Below are positions 11,298-19,381 of a stretch of 64,000 bases of DNA, piece by piece. Made by a program: the position numbers and the translations under genes. The stretch is from SPDF01 sp963812085 (GTDB lineage Bacteria; Gemmatimonadota; Gemmatimonadetes; Gemmatimonadales; GWC2-71-9). How positions within the stretch are numbered: position 1 is the first letter of the stretch; the number at the start of each line of letters is the position of its first letter. The notes under the pieces are model-generated. The model did no database searches, was not told the origin of the DNA, and worked only from the letters and a program-made list of their open reading frames with translations. Where the stretch lies: NCBI GenBank assembly GCA_963812085.1, contig CAWETL010000003.1:806001-870000 (forward strand), in the 5' to 3' direction.

Positions 11298-11849
11298 TCA
11301 GCGCCTCCGGCGGCTCCGCTTCTTCTTCGGGGCCGCGGCGACGTTCCCATTCGGCTCCTCGGGCGTCTCCAGGCTCCCGGGGTCCCCGGCCGGCACGGGC
11401 GCGCCGATCCTTCGCAGCCCTTCGTAGAGCACCACGCTCACCGCGTTCCCCAGGTTGAGGCTCCGGACCTCGCCGGGCATGGGGATCCGAAAGCACCGAT
11501 CGGGGTGCTTTTCCAGGATCCGGGCCGGCATGCCGTCGGTCTCGTTCCCGAAGATGAGCACGCTGTTCCACTTGAAGGGGGCCTCGGAGAGGTCCCGCGT
11601 CGCGTTGGCGGAGAAGTAGAGGCAGCGATCCCGGGCAATGGCGTCGCGGAAGGCGAACCAGTCGGGGTGGACCCACACGTCCACCTTGTCCCAGTAGTCG
11701 AGGCCCGCCCGGCGGACCTCGCGGTCGTCCAGCGAAAAACCCAGCGGCTCGATCAGGTGGAGCGGCGCCCCCGCCGCGGCGCAGAGCCGGGCGATGTTGC
11801 CGGTGTTGGGCGGGATCCGGGGTTCGATGAGTGCGACGTGCAGGGCCAT
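11298..11849 (-). CDS. trmL: tRNA (cytidine(34)-2'-O)-methyltransferase, SPOUT family
   Basis: A 183-residue SPOUT methyltransferase predicted to 2'-O-methylate the wobble nucleotide of tRNA-Leu isoacceptors using SAM. TrmL/YibK hallmarks are present: ALIEPRIPPNTGNIARLCAA at the N-terminus, PLGFSLDD, the knot motifs LIFGNETDGMP and IPMPGEVRSLNLGNAVSVV. The usual enzyme ends around residue 155; here an extra Pro/Ala- and Lys/Arg-rich tail (APKKKRSRRRR) is added, plausibly an RNA-binding extension. The start is ATG 11849, which begins directly at the conserved HVALIEP strand. Confidence 0.93.
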   Translation of the reverse strand: MALHVALIEPRIPPNTGNIARLCAAAGAPLHLIEPLGFSLDDREVRRAGLDYWDKVDVWVHPDWFAFRDAIARDRCLYFSANATRDLSEAPFKWNSVLIFGNETDGMPARILEKHPDRCFRIPMPGEVRSLNLGNAVSVVLYEGLRRIGAPVPAGDPGSLETPEEPNGNVAAAPKKKRSRRRR

Positions 11850-11905
11850 GAGCAGCAAACTCCAGGGTGATCCGTGAACGGACGTGAGCGTCTTCGGGGC
11901 CGGCC

Positions 11906-12946
11906 TCAGCCGCCCCGCGTGTGCATCTCGCGCCGCGGGTCGGCGCGCAGCGACTCGACCTGGTACAGCGCCCCGCGGCCGGGAACCGCCAGGCGCTCCT
12001 CCGCCCCGCGATCGGCCCGCGCCGCCCACGCCTGCCGGACGAGTGCGACCAGATCGGCGTCACTGGCTCCCGAGCGCAGGGCGTCGCGCAGGTTCACGCC
12101 GTCGGTGGCGTACAGACAGAGGAACCAGGTGCCGTCCGCAGTGAGCCGGCTGCGGTCGCAGTCGCGGCAGAAGGGCGCGGTCGTGGAGGCGATGATCCCG
12201 AAGGTGGTGCCGTCGGACAGCCGGAAGCGTTCGGCGGGCGCAGCCGCCCGCGCCGGCATCGCCTCGGGTGCACCCTCGCTTCGGGTGACGAGGTCCAGAA
12301 TTTCCGCCTGCGACACGACCTGCTCCCGAGTCCACCGGGTGGCGCCGCCGACATCCATATACTCGATGAAGCGAACCTCCACACCCTCGCGGCGGCCGAA
12401 CTCGATGAGCGGGAGAATCTCGTCGTCGTTGTAGCCGCGGATCACGACGGTGTTCAGCTTCACGGCATCGAAACCGGCCGCCACCGCCGCCCGGACGCCG
12501 GAGACCACGTCCGCGTGGCGGTCGCTTCGGGCAAACTCGGTCATCCGCTCGGGCCGGAGCGTGTCGAGGCTCACGGTGACGCGACCGAGTCCCGCGGCCC
12601 GGAGCGCGGCCGCCTGGGCGGCGAGCAGGATGCCGTTGGTGGTCAGCGCCAGATCCCGCACTCCGGCGATCCCCGACAACTGGCCGACCAGGCGGGGAAG
12701 CTCGTGGCGGAGCAGCGGCTCGCCGCCGGTCAACCGGACCTTGCCCGCCCCGAGGCTCGCGAAGACGCCCGCCAGGCGGGCAATCTCCTCGAACGAGAGA
12801 ATGGAGGTCCGCGGCAGCCACTGGTACTCGTCCTCCGGCATGCAGTAGCGACAGCGCATGTTGCAGCGGTCGGTCACCGAGATCCGGAGGCTGCCGAGCG
12901 ATCGGCCGAGCCGGTCAGTCGAGACTTCGCGCGGCGGGGCGTTCAC
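11906..12946 (-). CDS. moaA: GTP 3',8-cyclase (molybdopterin biosynthesis)
   Basis: A 346-residue radical-SAM enzyme that makes the first molybdopterin intermediate from GTP. The N-terminal [4Fe-4S] motif is CNMRCRYCMP and the second cluster motif is FCRDCDRSRLTADG with a third Cys in WFLCLY. The chain ends in the GG dipeptide typical of MoaA. The GTG start overlaps the moaE stop as GTGA. It forms moaD-moaE-moaA on the minus strand, so the operon holds cyclisation and sulfur-carrier/synthase functions, but MoaC, MoeA and MoeB are not in the window. Confidence 0.96.
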   Translation of the reverse strand: MNAPPREVSTDRLGRSLGSLRISVTDRCNMRCRYCMPEDEYQWLPRTSILSFEEIARLAGVFASLGAGKVRLTGGEPLLRHELPRLVGQLSGIAGVRDLALTTNGILLAAQAAALRAAGLGRVTVSLDTLRPERMTEFARSDRHADVVSGVRAAVAAGFDAVKLNTVVIRGYNDDEILPLIEFGRREGVEVRFIEYMDVGGATRWTREQVVSQAEILDLVTRSEGAPEAMPARAAAPAERFRLSDGTTFGIIASTTAPFCRDCDRSRLTADGTWFLCLYATDGVNLRDALRSGASDADLVALVRQAWAARADRGAEERLAVPGRGALYQVESLRADPRREMHTRGG

Positions 12947-13371
12947 TTGCCCTCCGGAGCCGGTGCGTCCTGGCCGACCCAATCGAGCCCACCGTCCGTG
13001 AACTGCTCCCGCTTCCAGATCGGTACGCGGTTCTTGAGCTCCTCGATGACGTGCCGGCAGGCGGCGAACGCCTCTTCCCGATGCGCGCCGGCCGCCACGA
13101 CCGCCACAGCGGTTTCGCCGATTTCGAGCGTGCCGAGGCGGTGCTCGAGTGCAACCTGAACGGGCCAGCGGGTTTCCGCTTCCGCCACAATGCGCGCGCA
13201 CTCCGCCTCGGCCATCTCGGGATAGGCGGAGTAGGTGAGCCGCATTACCGTGCGCCCCCCCTGGTGCGAACGGACCACGCCGAGAAAGGAGGCGATGCCG
13301 CCGTGATCGGCCGCGTGCACGCGGGCGATCAGTCGATTGAGGTCGAGGGGAGACTCAGTGAGATACGTCAC
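12943..13371 (-). CDS. moaE: Molybdopterin synthase catalytic subunit
   Basis: A 142-residue large subunit of molybdopterin synthase, which receives sulfur from MoaD thiocarboxylate and converts precursor Z to molybdopterin. Conserved features: GGIASFLGVVRSHQGG, YSAYPEMAE, HRLGTLEIGETAVAV, AHREEAFAACRHVIEELK and VPIWKRE with the active-site lysine. It begins with GTG immediately after the moaD stop codon and overlaps moaA. Confidence 0.95.
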   Translation of the reverse strand: MTYLTESPLDLNRLIARVHAADHGGIASFLGVVRSHQGGRTVMRLTYSAYPEMAEAECARIVAEAETRWPVQVALEHRLGTLEIGETAVAVVAAGAHREEAFAACRHVIEELKNRVPIWKREQFTDGGLDWVGQDAPAPEGK

Positions 13372-13644
13372 TTAGCCGCCAGCCAGCGGAGGGAGAATGG
13401 CGACTTCGTCGCCGTCCCGAAGTGGGTGTGCCGGCAACACATGCGCCAGGTTCACTGCGCAGAGGAGCCGCATTGGAAGCGCGGCAAACTCGGGCACTTG
13501 GAGCCGGAGTGCGGCCAGAAGGTCGGCGACCGTCGCTCCCGCCGGGAGGGAGATCTCCAGACGGTCCTGCCCCACCACCTCGGCATATCGCGCGAAGAGG
13601 CGGACCGAGACGTTCACGGCAGCTGAAGTGGCGCTGGAGGGCAT
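13372..13644 (-). CDS. moaD: Molybdopterin synthase sulfur carrier subunit
   Basis: A small ubiquitin-fold protein of about 81-92 residues ending in the required Gly-Gly (PPLAGG), which is adenylated and thiocarboxylated to donate sulfur to MoaE. The fold motifs VSVRLFARYAEVVG and DGDEVAILPP are clear. Three starts are possible: GTG 13650, ATG 13644 (used here), and GTG 13617, which would give exactly the usual 81 residues. It is the first gene of the moa operon, downstream of the HU terminator. Confidence 0.9.
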   Translation of the reverse strand: MPSSATSAAVNVSVRLFARYAEVVGQDRLEISLPAGATVADLLAALRLQVPEFAALPMRLLCAVNLAHVLPAHPLRDGDEVAILPPLAGG

Positions 13645-13741
13645 CGGCACACCCGGAGAGGAACCGTCAACGAACCTGCAGGCAACGAGTTACCCCGATC
13701 CACCAAGAATCTACTTCGCCAGTCCATCGCGCGCCCGTGTG

Positions 13742-13774
13742 GAAAAAGACAGGGCCGCGCACCCGCGCGGCCCT
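13742..13774 (-). terminator. Rho-independent terminator of the HU gene
   Basis: A perfect 10-bp inverted repeat (AGGGCCGCGC at 13751-13760 and its complement at 13765-13774) with a 4-base loop. On the minus strand it is followed by GTCTTTTTCC, a five-base U run. It lies 24 bp after the stop of the HU-type gene, separating it from moaD. Confidence 0.9.
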
Positions 13775-13797
13775 CGGCCATCGGACCCACCGGCAAT

Positions 13798-14133
13798 TCA
13801 GTCCGCGTCGCCCGCGCCACCGGAGGAAACGATGTCCTCATCCTCGGCGACGAGCTGACGCAACTCCTTGCTGGGCTTGAACACAGGCACTGGACGCGCC
13901 GCCACTTCGACCGGCTCCCCGGTGCGAGGATTCCGCGCCATGCGCGTCTTGCGGCGCCGAATCTTGAAGGTGCCGAATCCGCGCACTTCAATGTTGTGCT
14001 GCTCCTTGAGCGCCGCTTTCACGGCGTCGAGGAACGCGTCTACCACGCGGGCGCAGTCCTTCTTGGAGATCATCGGCCCGGCGGTGCGGGCGATCGACGC
14101 GGTCACCTGCTCGACGAGGTCAGCCTTGGTCAT
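13798..14133 (-). CDS. HU/IHF-family DNA-binding protein
   Basis: A 111-residue nucleoid-associated protein. The N-terminal helices (MTKADLVEQVTASIARTAG...KDCARVVDAFLDAV) and the DNA-binding arm (GFGTFKIRRRKTRMARNPRTGEP...) match the HU/IHF family; FKPSKELRQLV closes the arm. A 15-residue acidic, Gly/Ser tail (AEDEDIVSSGGAGDAD) is longer than usual. It is a monocistronic unit with its own promoter (14189-14217) and terminator (13742-13774). HU and IHF subunits cannot be separated by eye. Confidence 0.94.
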   Translation of the reverse strand: MTKADLVEQVTASIARTAGPMISKKDCARVVDAFLDAVKAALKEQHNIEVRGFGTFKIRRRKTRMARNPRTGEPVEVAARPVPVFKPSKELRQLVAEDEDIVSSGGAGDAD

Positions 14134-14188
14134 GCATCCCCCAGGAGGGTCTCATGAGGCGGGCGCGGAGTGCACGCCGGACTGGCCG

Positions 14189-14217
14189 ATGATATGGGCT
14201 TAACCGTTGTCTGTCAA
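14189..14217 (-). promoter_or_regulatory. Sigma-70-type promoter of the HU gene
   Basis: On the minus strand a consensus -35 TTGACA (14217-14212) and -10 TATCAT (14194-14189) are separated by exactly 17 bp. Transcription would begin near 14182, about 50 bases before the ATG at 14133, which has a GGGGGA ribosome-binding site. Confidence 0.85.
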
Positions 14218-14228
14218 GGGGTTGGCGG

Positions 14229-15332
14229 TCAGGCGGTCGGGTGGACCCCTAGAGACCGGACAAACTCGGCAAAGTGCGGGTAGGCATCGTGGGGGCCCGG
14301 AGCCGCCTCCGGGTGGTACTGGACGGCAAAGACCGGGAGGGTCCTGTGACGCAATCCCTCCACCGTGCCGTCGTTCAGGTTCAGGTGGGTCACGATCAGG
14401 TCGGGAGCCCCGGGAACCCCCTCGGCGCCGCCCTCGACCGCGAAGCCATGGTTCTGGGTGGTGATGAGGACCCTGCCGTCGCTCAAGTCCTTGACGGGAT
14501 GGTTCCCCCCCCGATGGCCGTACGGGAGCTTGATTGTCCGGCCCCCGAACGCAAGCCCTAAGAGCTGATGTCCCAAGCAGATACCAAAGATCGGGAGCCC
14601 ACCGTCCGCGAGTTCGCGGATGACCGGGAGTGCGTAGGTGACCGCCGCTGGGTCCCCCGGGCCGTTCGAGAGGAACACGCCGTCCGCGCCCAGCGCCCGG
14701 ACCTCCGCCGCCGACGTCGCCGCGGGGACCACGGTGACCCGGCAACCGGACGCCTGGAGCATTTCCACGATGTTTCGCTTCATCCCGAAGTCGAACGCCA
14801 CAACGTGCGGGCCCTTGTCGCCGCGTTGATAGCTCTTGGCGACCGTGGCCCGGGAGGCCAGGTCCAGGCCCTCCATCCCCGGAGAGGCCAGCAGCGCCTT
14901 CCGGACTGCGTCGGTCGGGGCGGTGCCCTCCGCGATCACGCCGCGCATGGCCCCCTTGGAGCGGATGTGGCGGGTCAGGCGCCGCGTATCGACCCCCGTC
15001 AGGACGGGGATATGGTGGGCGCCAAGCCAGCTGTCGAGCGAGTCCGTGGCCTGCCAGTTGGAATACGTCCGGGCGAGTTCTCTCACCACGACGCCGGCCA
15101 CCTGCGGCCGCGACGATTCCATGTCCCCCGGGTTCACCCCGTAATTGCCGATCATCGGCGCGGTCATCACGACGATCTGGCCGAGGTAGCTGGGGTCGGT
15201 GAACGTCTCCTGGTAGCCGGTGAGATTCGTGGTGAACACGACCTCGCCGAACCCGGGAGCGATGGGCCGATCGACGGTCCCGGAAAACCAGGTGCCGTCC
15301 TCGAGCAATACAAAAGCGGGGCGGCCGGTCAC
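14229..15332 (-). CDS. carA: Carbamoyl-phosphate synthase small (glutaminase) subunit
   Basis: A 367-residue glutamine amidotransferase subunit that supplies ammonia to CarB for carbamoyl phosphate (arginine and pyrimidine synthesis). The N-terminal CPSase_sm domain shows FTTNLTGYQETFTDPSYLGQ and NYGVNPGDMES; the class I glutaminase has GICLGHQLLG with the nucleophilic Cys, and QYHPEAAPGPHD with the His/Glu pair. carB is not in the window. The start codon GTG 15332 falls exactly in the loop of a 13-bp hairpin (15316-15345); TTG 15308 is an alternative that would leave the hairpin in the leader. Confidence 0.96.
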   Translation of the reverse strand: MTGRPAFVLLEDGTWFSGTVDRPIAPGFGEVVFTTNLTGYQETFTDPSYLGQIVVMTAPMIGNYGVNPGDMESSRPQVAGVVVRELARTYSNWQATDSLDSWLGAHHIPVLTGVDTRRLTRHIRSKGAMRGVIAEGTAPTDAVRKALLASPGMEGLDLASRATVAKSYQRGDKGPHVVAFDFGMKRNIVEMLQASGCRVTVVPAATSAAEVRALGADGVFLSNGPGDPAAVTYALPVIRELADGGLPIFGICLGHQLLGLAFGGRTIKLPYGHRGGNHPVKDLSDGRVLITTQNHGFAVEGGAEGVPGAPDLIVTHLNLNDGTVEGLRHRTLPVFAVQYHPEAAPGPHDAYPHFAEFVRSLGVHPTA

Positions 15333-15345
15333 CCGGCCACCCCGC
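15311..15345 (-). promoter_or_regulatory. Terminator-like hairpin over the carA start codon
   Basis: A 13-bp stem (15316-15328 with 15333-15345; one G-U wobble in RNA) closes a GUGA loop, a GNRA-type tetraloop, and is followed on the minus strand by UUUUGU. It begins 21 bases after the secG stop, the normal place for a secG terminator. However, the GUG in the loop is the annotated carA start. It may be a terminator, a carA attenuator, or both. Confidence 0.7.
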
Positions 15346-15366
15346 CAGCGCGCGTCCGTGGAGTCA

Positions 15367-15801
15367 TTACTGCTTGGGGTTCGGCTGCGGGGCCGTCGGG
15401 GTGCCGGCAGCGGGCGTCGTCGGAGCGCCAGCGGCCGGCGCCGTCGTGGCGGGAGCCGGCGCGGCGATCGGAGTCGCCTCGGTGCCGCCGATCGGAAGCG
15501 CGCTCGCCGGGGCGGGTGCCTGCGTCTGCTGCTGCTGGAGCAGCTGCTCGACGTCGGACGTCGCGGTGCTGCGACGGGCCGAGAAGACCGAGAGGATCAG
15601 CGAGAGGAACAGGAACACCCCGCCGAGCCACCAGGTGGACCGGGTCAGGATCGTGACGGCCTGACGACCACCCACGAAGCTCTCCGTGCCGCCACCGCCC
15701 CCAAGCGAGGCGAGGCCGCCGCCCTGCCCCGCCTGGAGCAGCACGACCACCGAGAGGAGGAGCGCGTCGAGAATCAGCAGCGTCAGAATGAAGCCGAACA
15801 T
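15367..15801 (-). CDS. secG: Preprotein translocase subunit SecG
   Basis: A 144-residue inner-membrane protein, auxiliary subunit of SecYEG. Two transmembrane helices (FILTLLILDALLLSVVVLLQ and WWLGGVFLFLSLILSVF) flank the conserved cytoplasmic loop QGGGLASLGGGGGTESFVGG. The C-terminal 70 residues are a low-complexity Gln/Ala/Pro/Thr extension not found in short SecG proteins. It follows tpiA, the common tpiA-secG arrangement. Confidence 0.93.
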   Translation of the reverse strand: MFGFILTLLILDALLLSVVVLLQAGQGGGLASLGGGGGTESFVGGRQAVTILTRSTWWLGGVFLFLSLILSVFSARRSTATSDVEQLLQQQQTQAPAPASALPIGGTEATPIAAPAPATTAPAAGAPTTPAAGTPTAPQPNPKQ

Positions 15802-15855
15802 GCCTGTTTCCGTTGTGAGACAGTCTGAAAGAATAACCGGTCGGCCGACCGATGG

Positions 15856-16608
15856 TCAACCGCCAAGGCCGGCGATTTCGGCCCAGCCGTCGGGATCGAG
15901 ACTGGCCCCGCCGACGAGCACCCCGTCGATCTCCGGCTGGGCCAGGAGCCCGAGCGAGTTGCCGGCGTTCACGCTGCCGCCGTAGAGAATCGGCGTTCCC
16001 GCGGGCGCACCCCGGGCGCCGAGGGCGGCCCGCAACGCCACGTGGACGCGCGCCGCATCTTCCGGGGTGGCGTTCCTGCCGGTGCCGATGGCCCAGACCG
16101 GCTCATAGGCGACCACCAGGCGCGCCAGATCCGGCCGGGCCACACCCTCCAACCCTGCATCGAGCTGCCGAAGGACGACCGCCTCCGTCCGCCCCGCCTC
16201 ACGCTCTTCCAGCTTTTCCCCGACGCAGAGAAAGGCGGTCATCCCGGCCGCGAGCACCGAGCGGACCTTGCGCCCCGTTTCCTCGTCGGTCTCGCCGAAC
16301 ACGTGGCGCCGCTCGGAGTGCCCGACCAGGGCGCCCGACGCGCCGGCACCCTTGGCGAGCGGGACGGACGTGGCCCCGGTGAAGGCGCCCTTCGGCTCCC
16401 AGTGCACGTCCTGCGCGCCGACCCGGATATCGGGCCGGCCCCGAAACGCGCCGACCGCGGCCTCGATCGTCACCGCGGGCGGGAAAAACCAGAGCGAGCG
16501 ATCCGCCACCGGGCGCGTGGCGCCGAGAAACTGCTCGGCATACCGCCGGGCCTCCCCGGGATCGACCTGCATCTTCCAGTTGGCGGCAAACAGCAGCGGC
16601 CGCGTCAC
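15856..16608 (-). CDS. tpiA: Triosephosphate isomerase
   Basis: A 250-residue TIM-barrel enzyme interconverting DHAP and glyceraldehyde 3-phosphate. All catalytic motifs are present: AANWKM (Lys), VGHSERR (His), the flexible loop AYEPVWAIGTGRNA (catalytic Glu) and YGGSVNAGN at the phosphate site. It starts with GTG directly after the stop of the serine hydrolase gene (TGA/GTG adjacent), so translation is probably coupled in the gap-pgk-hydrolase-tpiA-secG run. Confidence 0.97.
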   Translation of the reverse strand: MTRPLLFAANWKMQVDPGEARRYAEQFLGATRPVADRSLWFFPPAVTIEAAVGAFRGRPDIRVGAQDVHWEPKGAFTGATSVPLAKGAGASGALVGHSERRHVFGETDEETGRKVRSVLAAGMTAFLCVGEKLEEREAGRTEAVVLRQLDAGLEGVARPDLARLVVAYEPVWAIGTGRNATPEDAARVHVALRAALGARGAPAGTPILYGGSVNAGNSLGLLAQPEIDGVLVGGASLDPDGWAEIAGLGG

Positions 16609-18183
16609 TCAGTGCTTCTCGACGGGACGGAGATGCAGGTCCTCGAAGTCGAAGCTGAAGTCCACCTCGGGCGAGGCCGGCTTCATCGTGGCGCCTGACA
16701 CCTTGCCCGCCTCGTCGAGCGTGAACGTCACGAAGGCGTCGGCCCGGAGCTCGCGGTCCCGCCATTTCACGAGGAAGGTGTTGTACTGCCAGTGCGAGAG
16801 ATCCCCGATGAGCGACGGCGTGTGATCGAACTGCATCACGAGGCCGCCACCCTGCATCGAGACGGTGATGGTCCCATACCAGGGGTCCTCATACGTCGCG
16901 GCGTACCGCTCGAGCGGCAGCGACGGCTTCGAGGCGCTGTCCCGCGCGGCCGCGGTGGCCTTGTTCTCGGCGGCGTCGATGGAGTCCGCGAACGCCATCC
17001 GCCTCGTGTACCCGGCGAGCCAGTCGAATGGCGGGGCGCCGAGATAGTAGTCGAGGACGTGCAGGCCGATCGACTGGAAGGCGGCGCCGCTCTCCTGGTT
17101 GGTGAGCACCATCACGCCGAGCTTCTTGTCGGGCAGCATCATCAGGAGCGACACGTATCCCGGCAGCCCGCCGGTGTGCGTCACCATCTTGAGGCCCCGG
17201 TAGTCCCGCAGGAAGAAGCCGAGGCCGTAGCCCTGGAAGTTGGCCGTGTAGGGCGCAAGTTCCTTCGGCGCAGGGCCCGTCGGGAGGGGGGTCACCAGCG
17301 ACCACTGCTGGCGTGTGGTGCTCTGTTTCCAGAGGCGTTTGTCGCCGACGCGGCCCGAGTCCATCTGGGCGATCATCCAGCGGGCCATGTCGTTCGCGCC
17401 GGCGTTGATGCCGCCGGCCGGGTCGGTGTTCGGGTCGGAAAAGGGCTTCACGACCTGCACCACTCCGTTCACCTTCGCGTGCGTCGCGGCCACGTTGCCC
17501 TGTGCGCCGGCCGCAGCGGCGTGCGTGGTGGTCGCCTGCTGCATGCCGACCGGCCGGATGATGCGGTTGGTCACGAAGTCCGCCCAGCTCTGCCCGGAGA
17601 CGGCCTGGATCAGCTGACCGGCCACCAGGTAGAGGACGTTGTCGTAGGCGTAGGCGCTGCGGAAGCTGGTGGCCGGCTCGATGTAGCGGAGCCGGCGCAT
17701 GATTTCCGGTGGCGTGTAGGTCGAGGGCGGCCACCAGAGGAGGTCGCCGGCGCCGAGGCCGAGACCGCTCCGGTGGACCAGGAGGTCGCGCACGGTGATC
17801 TGCCGCGTGACCCAGGGGTCCCACATCATGAACTGCGGCAGGTAGTTCACCACCGGCGCGTCCCACGCGAGCTTGCCTTCCTCGACCAGCATGCCGATGG
17901 CGAGCGCGGTGAATGCCTTCGTGTTGGAGGCGATGCCGAAGCGGGTGTCGGCGTCCACCGGCTCGGGCGATCCGAGCCGCTTCACGCCGTAGCCCTTGGC
18001 GAGCACCACCTGTCCGTCCTTGACGATCGCGATGCCCATGCCCGGCACCTGGAACTGTTTCATCACCGCCGCGACGTAGGCGTCGAAACCGGGCGGCGGG
18101 GTGACCGGCTTGGCCGGCTTGGCCTGCGCCGCGAGCGCGGCAGGAACGAGCAGGGCCAGGGAGAACAGACGGGCAACGCGCAT
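16609..18183 (-). CDS. Serine hydrolase, class C beta-lactamase/PBP-like
   Basis: A 524-residue secreted member of the beta-lactamase-related (AmpC/esterase) superfamily. Residues 1-20 are a signal peptide (MRVARLFSLALLVPAALAAQ). The catalytic domain contains the S-x-x-K motif in FGIASNTKAFTALA, the Y-x-N motif in YAYDNVLY, and HTGG in place of KTG. A C-terminal DUF3471-like beta domain (residues about 420-524) follows. Peptidase, esterase or D-amino-acid hydrolase activity is possible; true beta-lactamase activity should not be assumed. Its position between pgk and tpiA is unusual. Confidence 0.85.
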   Translation of the reverse strand: MRVARLFSLALLVPAALAAQAKPAKPVTPPPGFDAYVAAVMKQFQVPGMGIAIVKDGQVVLAKGYGVKRLGSPEPVDADTRFGIASNTKAFTALAIGMLVEEGKLAWDAPVVNYLPQFMMWDPWVTRQITVRDLLVHRSGLGLGAGDLLWWPPSTYTPPEIMRRLRYIEPATSFRSAYAYDNVLYLVAGQLIQAVSGQSWADFVTNRIIRPVGMQQATTTHAAAAGAQGNVAATHAKVNGVVQVVKPFSDPNTDPAGGINAGANDMARWMIAQMDSGRVGDKRLWKQSTTRQQWSLVTPLPTGPAPKELAPYTANFQGYGLGFFLRDYRGLKMVTHTGGLPGYVSLLMMLPDKKLGVMVLTNQESGAAFQSIGLHVLDYYLGAPPFDWLAGYTRRMAFADSIDAAENKATAAARDSASKPSLPLERYAATYEDPWYGTITVSMQGGGLVMQFDHTPSLIGDLSHWQYNTFLVKWRDRELRADAFVTFTLDEAGKVSGATMKPASPEVDFSFDFEDLHLRPVEKH

Positions 18184-18190
18184 GCGTACC

Positions 18191-19381
18191 TCAGCTTTCG
18201 TCGAGAGCGGCGACACCTGGCAGCACCTTGCCCTCGAGGAACTCGAGGGAGGCGCCGCCTCCAGTGGACACGTGGGACATGCGATCAGACAGGCCGGCGG
18301 CGGCCACGGCGGCGGCCGAATCGCCTCCGCCCACCACCGTGACGGCCCCCGCGGCCGTGGCGCGTGCCATCGCCTCCGCCACGGCGAGCGTGCCGTGGTC
18401 GAAGGGGGGCGTTTCGAACACGCCCATGGGGCCGTTCCACACCACCGTGCCGGCGGCGGCAATCGTGCTCCCGAACAACAGCTCGGTGGCCGGGTCGATG
18501 TCGAACATCGCCCACCCCGGAGGAATCGCGTCCCGGGTCACCGTTCGGGTCGTGGCCGCGGCGTCGAGCTTCTGGGCCACGACGGCGCCCACGGGAAGCA
18601 CCAGCTTCTTGCCCGCCCGCGCCAGCAGGCCGGCGGCCAGCTCCACCCGGTCGGCTTCGACCAGCGAGGTGCCGACCTCGAGCCCCATCGCCTTGAAGAA
18701 GGTGCAGGCCATCGCGCCGCCGATGAGGATCGTGTCCACCGTGGGAAGCATGGCCTCGATGAGGTCGATCTTGCCGGAAATCTTGGCACCGCCCATGACG
18801 GCCACGAAGGGCCGCTTCGGCGTGGTCAGCGCCTGGCCCAGGTACGCGAGTTCCTTTTCCATCAGGAAGCCCGACACCGCCGGCTTGAGGAGGCGGGCCA
18901 CGCCTTCCGTGCTGGCGTGCGCCCGGTGGGCCGAGCCGAAGGCGTCGTTCACGTACAGGTCGCCGAGCGCGGCGAACCGCGCCGCCAACCCGGCGTCATT
19001 CGTCTCTTCGCCGGCGTAGAACCGCGTGTTTTCCGCGATCGCGATGCCCCCGCGCGGCATGTGGCGCGTGGTGGCGACCGCCTCCTCCGAGGTGGGATCC
19101 GGCAGGAACGTCACCGGCGAGCCAAGGAGCGCCTCCAGCGCGCGGACGACCGGGAGCATCGAGTACTTGGGATTCGGGGCGCTCTTGGGGCGGCCGAGAT
19201 GCGAGAGGAGCACGACCCGGGCGCCCCGGTCGCGCAGGTAGCGGATCGTCGGCAGCGCAGCACGGATCCGCATGTCGTCGGTGACCTTGCCGTCCGCGAT
19301 CGGGCAGTTGAAGTCCACCCGCACCAGCGCCCGGCGGCCCTCGAGCGCCGCCGGATCCAGCGAGGCCAGCGTCCGCTTCAC
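18191..19381 (-). CDS. pgk: Phosphoglycerate kinase
   Basis: A 396-residue cytosolic glycolytic kinase transferring the acyl phosphate of 1,3-bisphosphoglycerate to ADP. Conserved parts: VRVDFNCPIADGKV, RVVLLSHLGRPK, ENTRFYAGEE, VNDAFGSAHRAHAST, AVMGGAKISGKI, LIGGAMACTF, GPMGVFE and the GGGDSAAAV C-terminal loop. It starts at GTG, overlapping the gap stop as GTGA. It lies upstream of the serine hydrolase by 7 bp. Confidence 0.97.
   Translation of the reverse strand: MKRTLASLDPAALEGRRALVRVDFNCPIADGKVTDDMRIRAALPTIRYLRDRGARVVLLSHLGRPKSAPNPKYSMLPVVRALEALLGSPVTFLPDPTSEEAVATTRHMPRGGIAIAENTRFYAGEETNDAGLAARFAALGDLYVNDAFGSAHRAHASTEGVARLLKPAVSGFLMEKELAYLGQALTTPKRPFVAVMGGAKISGKIDLIEAMLPTVDTILIGGAMACTFFKAMGLEVGTSLVEADRVELAAGLLARAGKKLVLPVGAVVAQKLDAAATTRTVTRDAIPPGWAMFDIDPATELLFGSTIAAAGTVVWNGPMGVFETPPFDHGTLAVAEAMARATAAGAVTVVGGGDSAAAVAAAGLSDRMSHVSTGGGASLEFLEGKVLPGVAALDES

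Noticed and set aside
16609..18183. Antibiotic-resistance beta-lactamase
   Set aside because: The KTG box is HTGG and the protein has a DUF3471-like tail; such proteins are mostly esterases or peptidases, so resistance is not supported.
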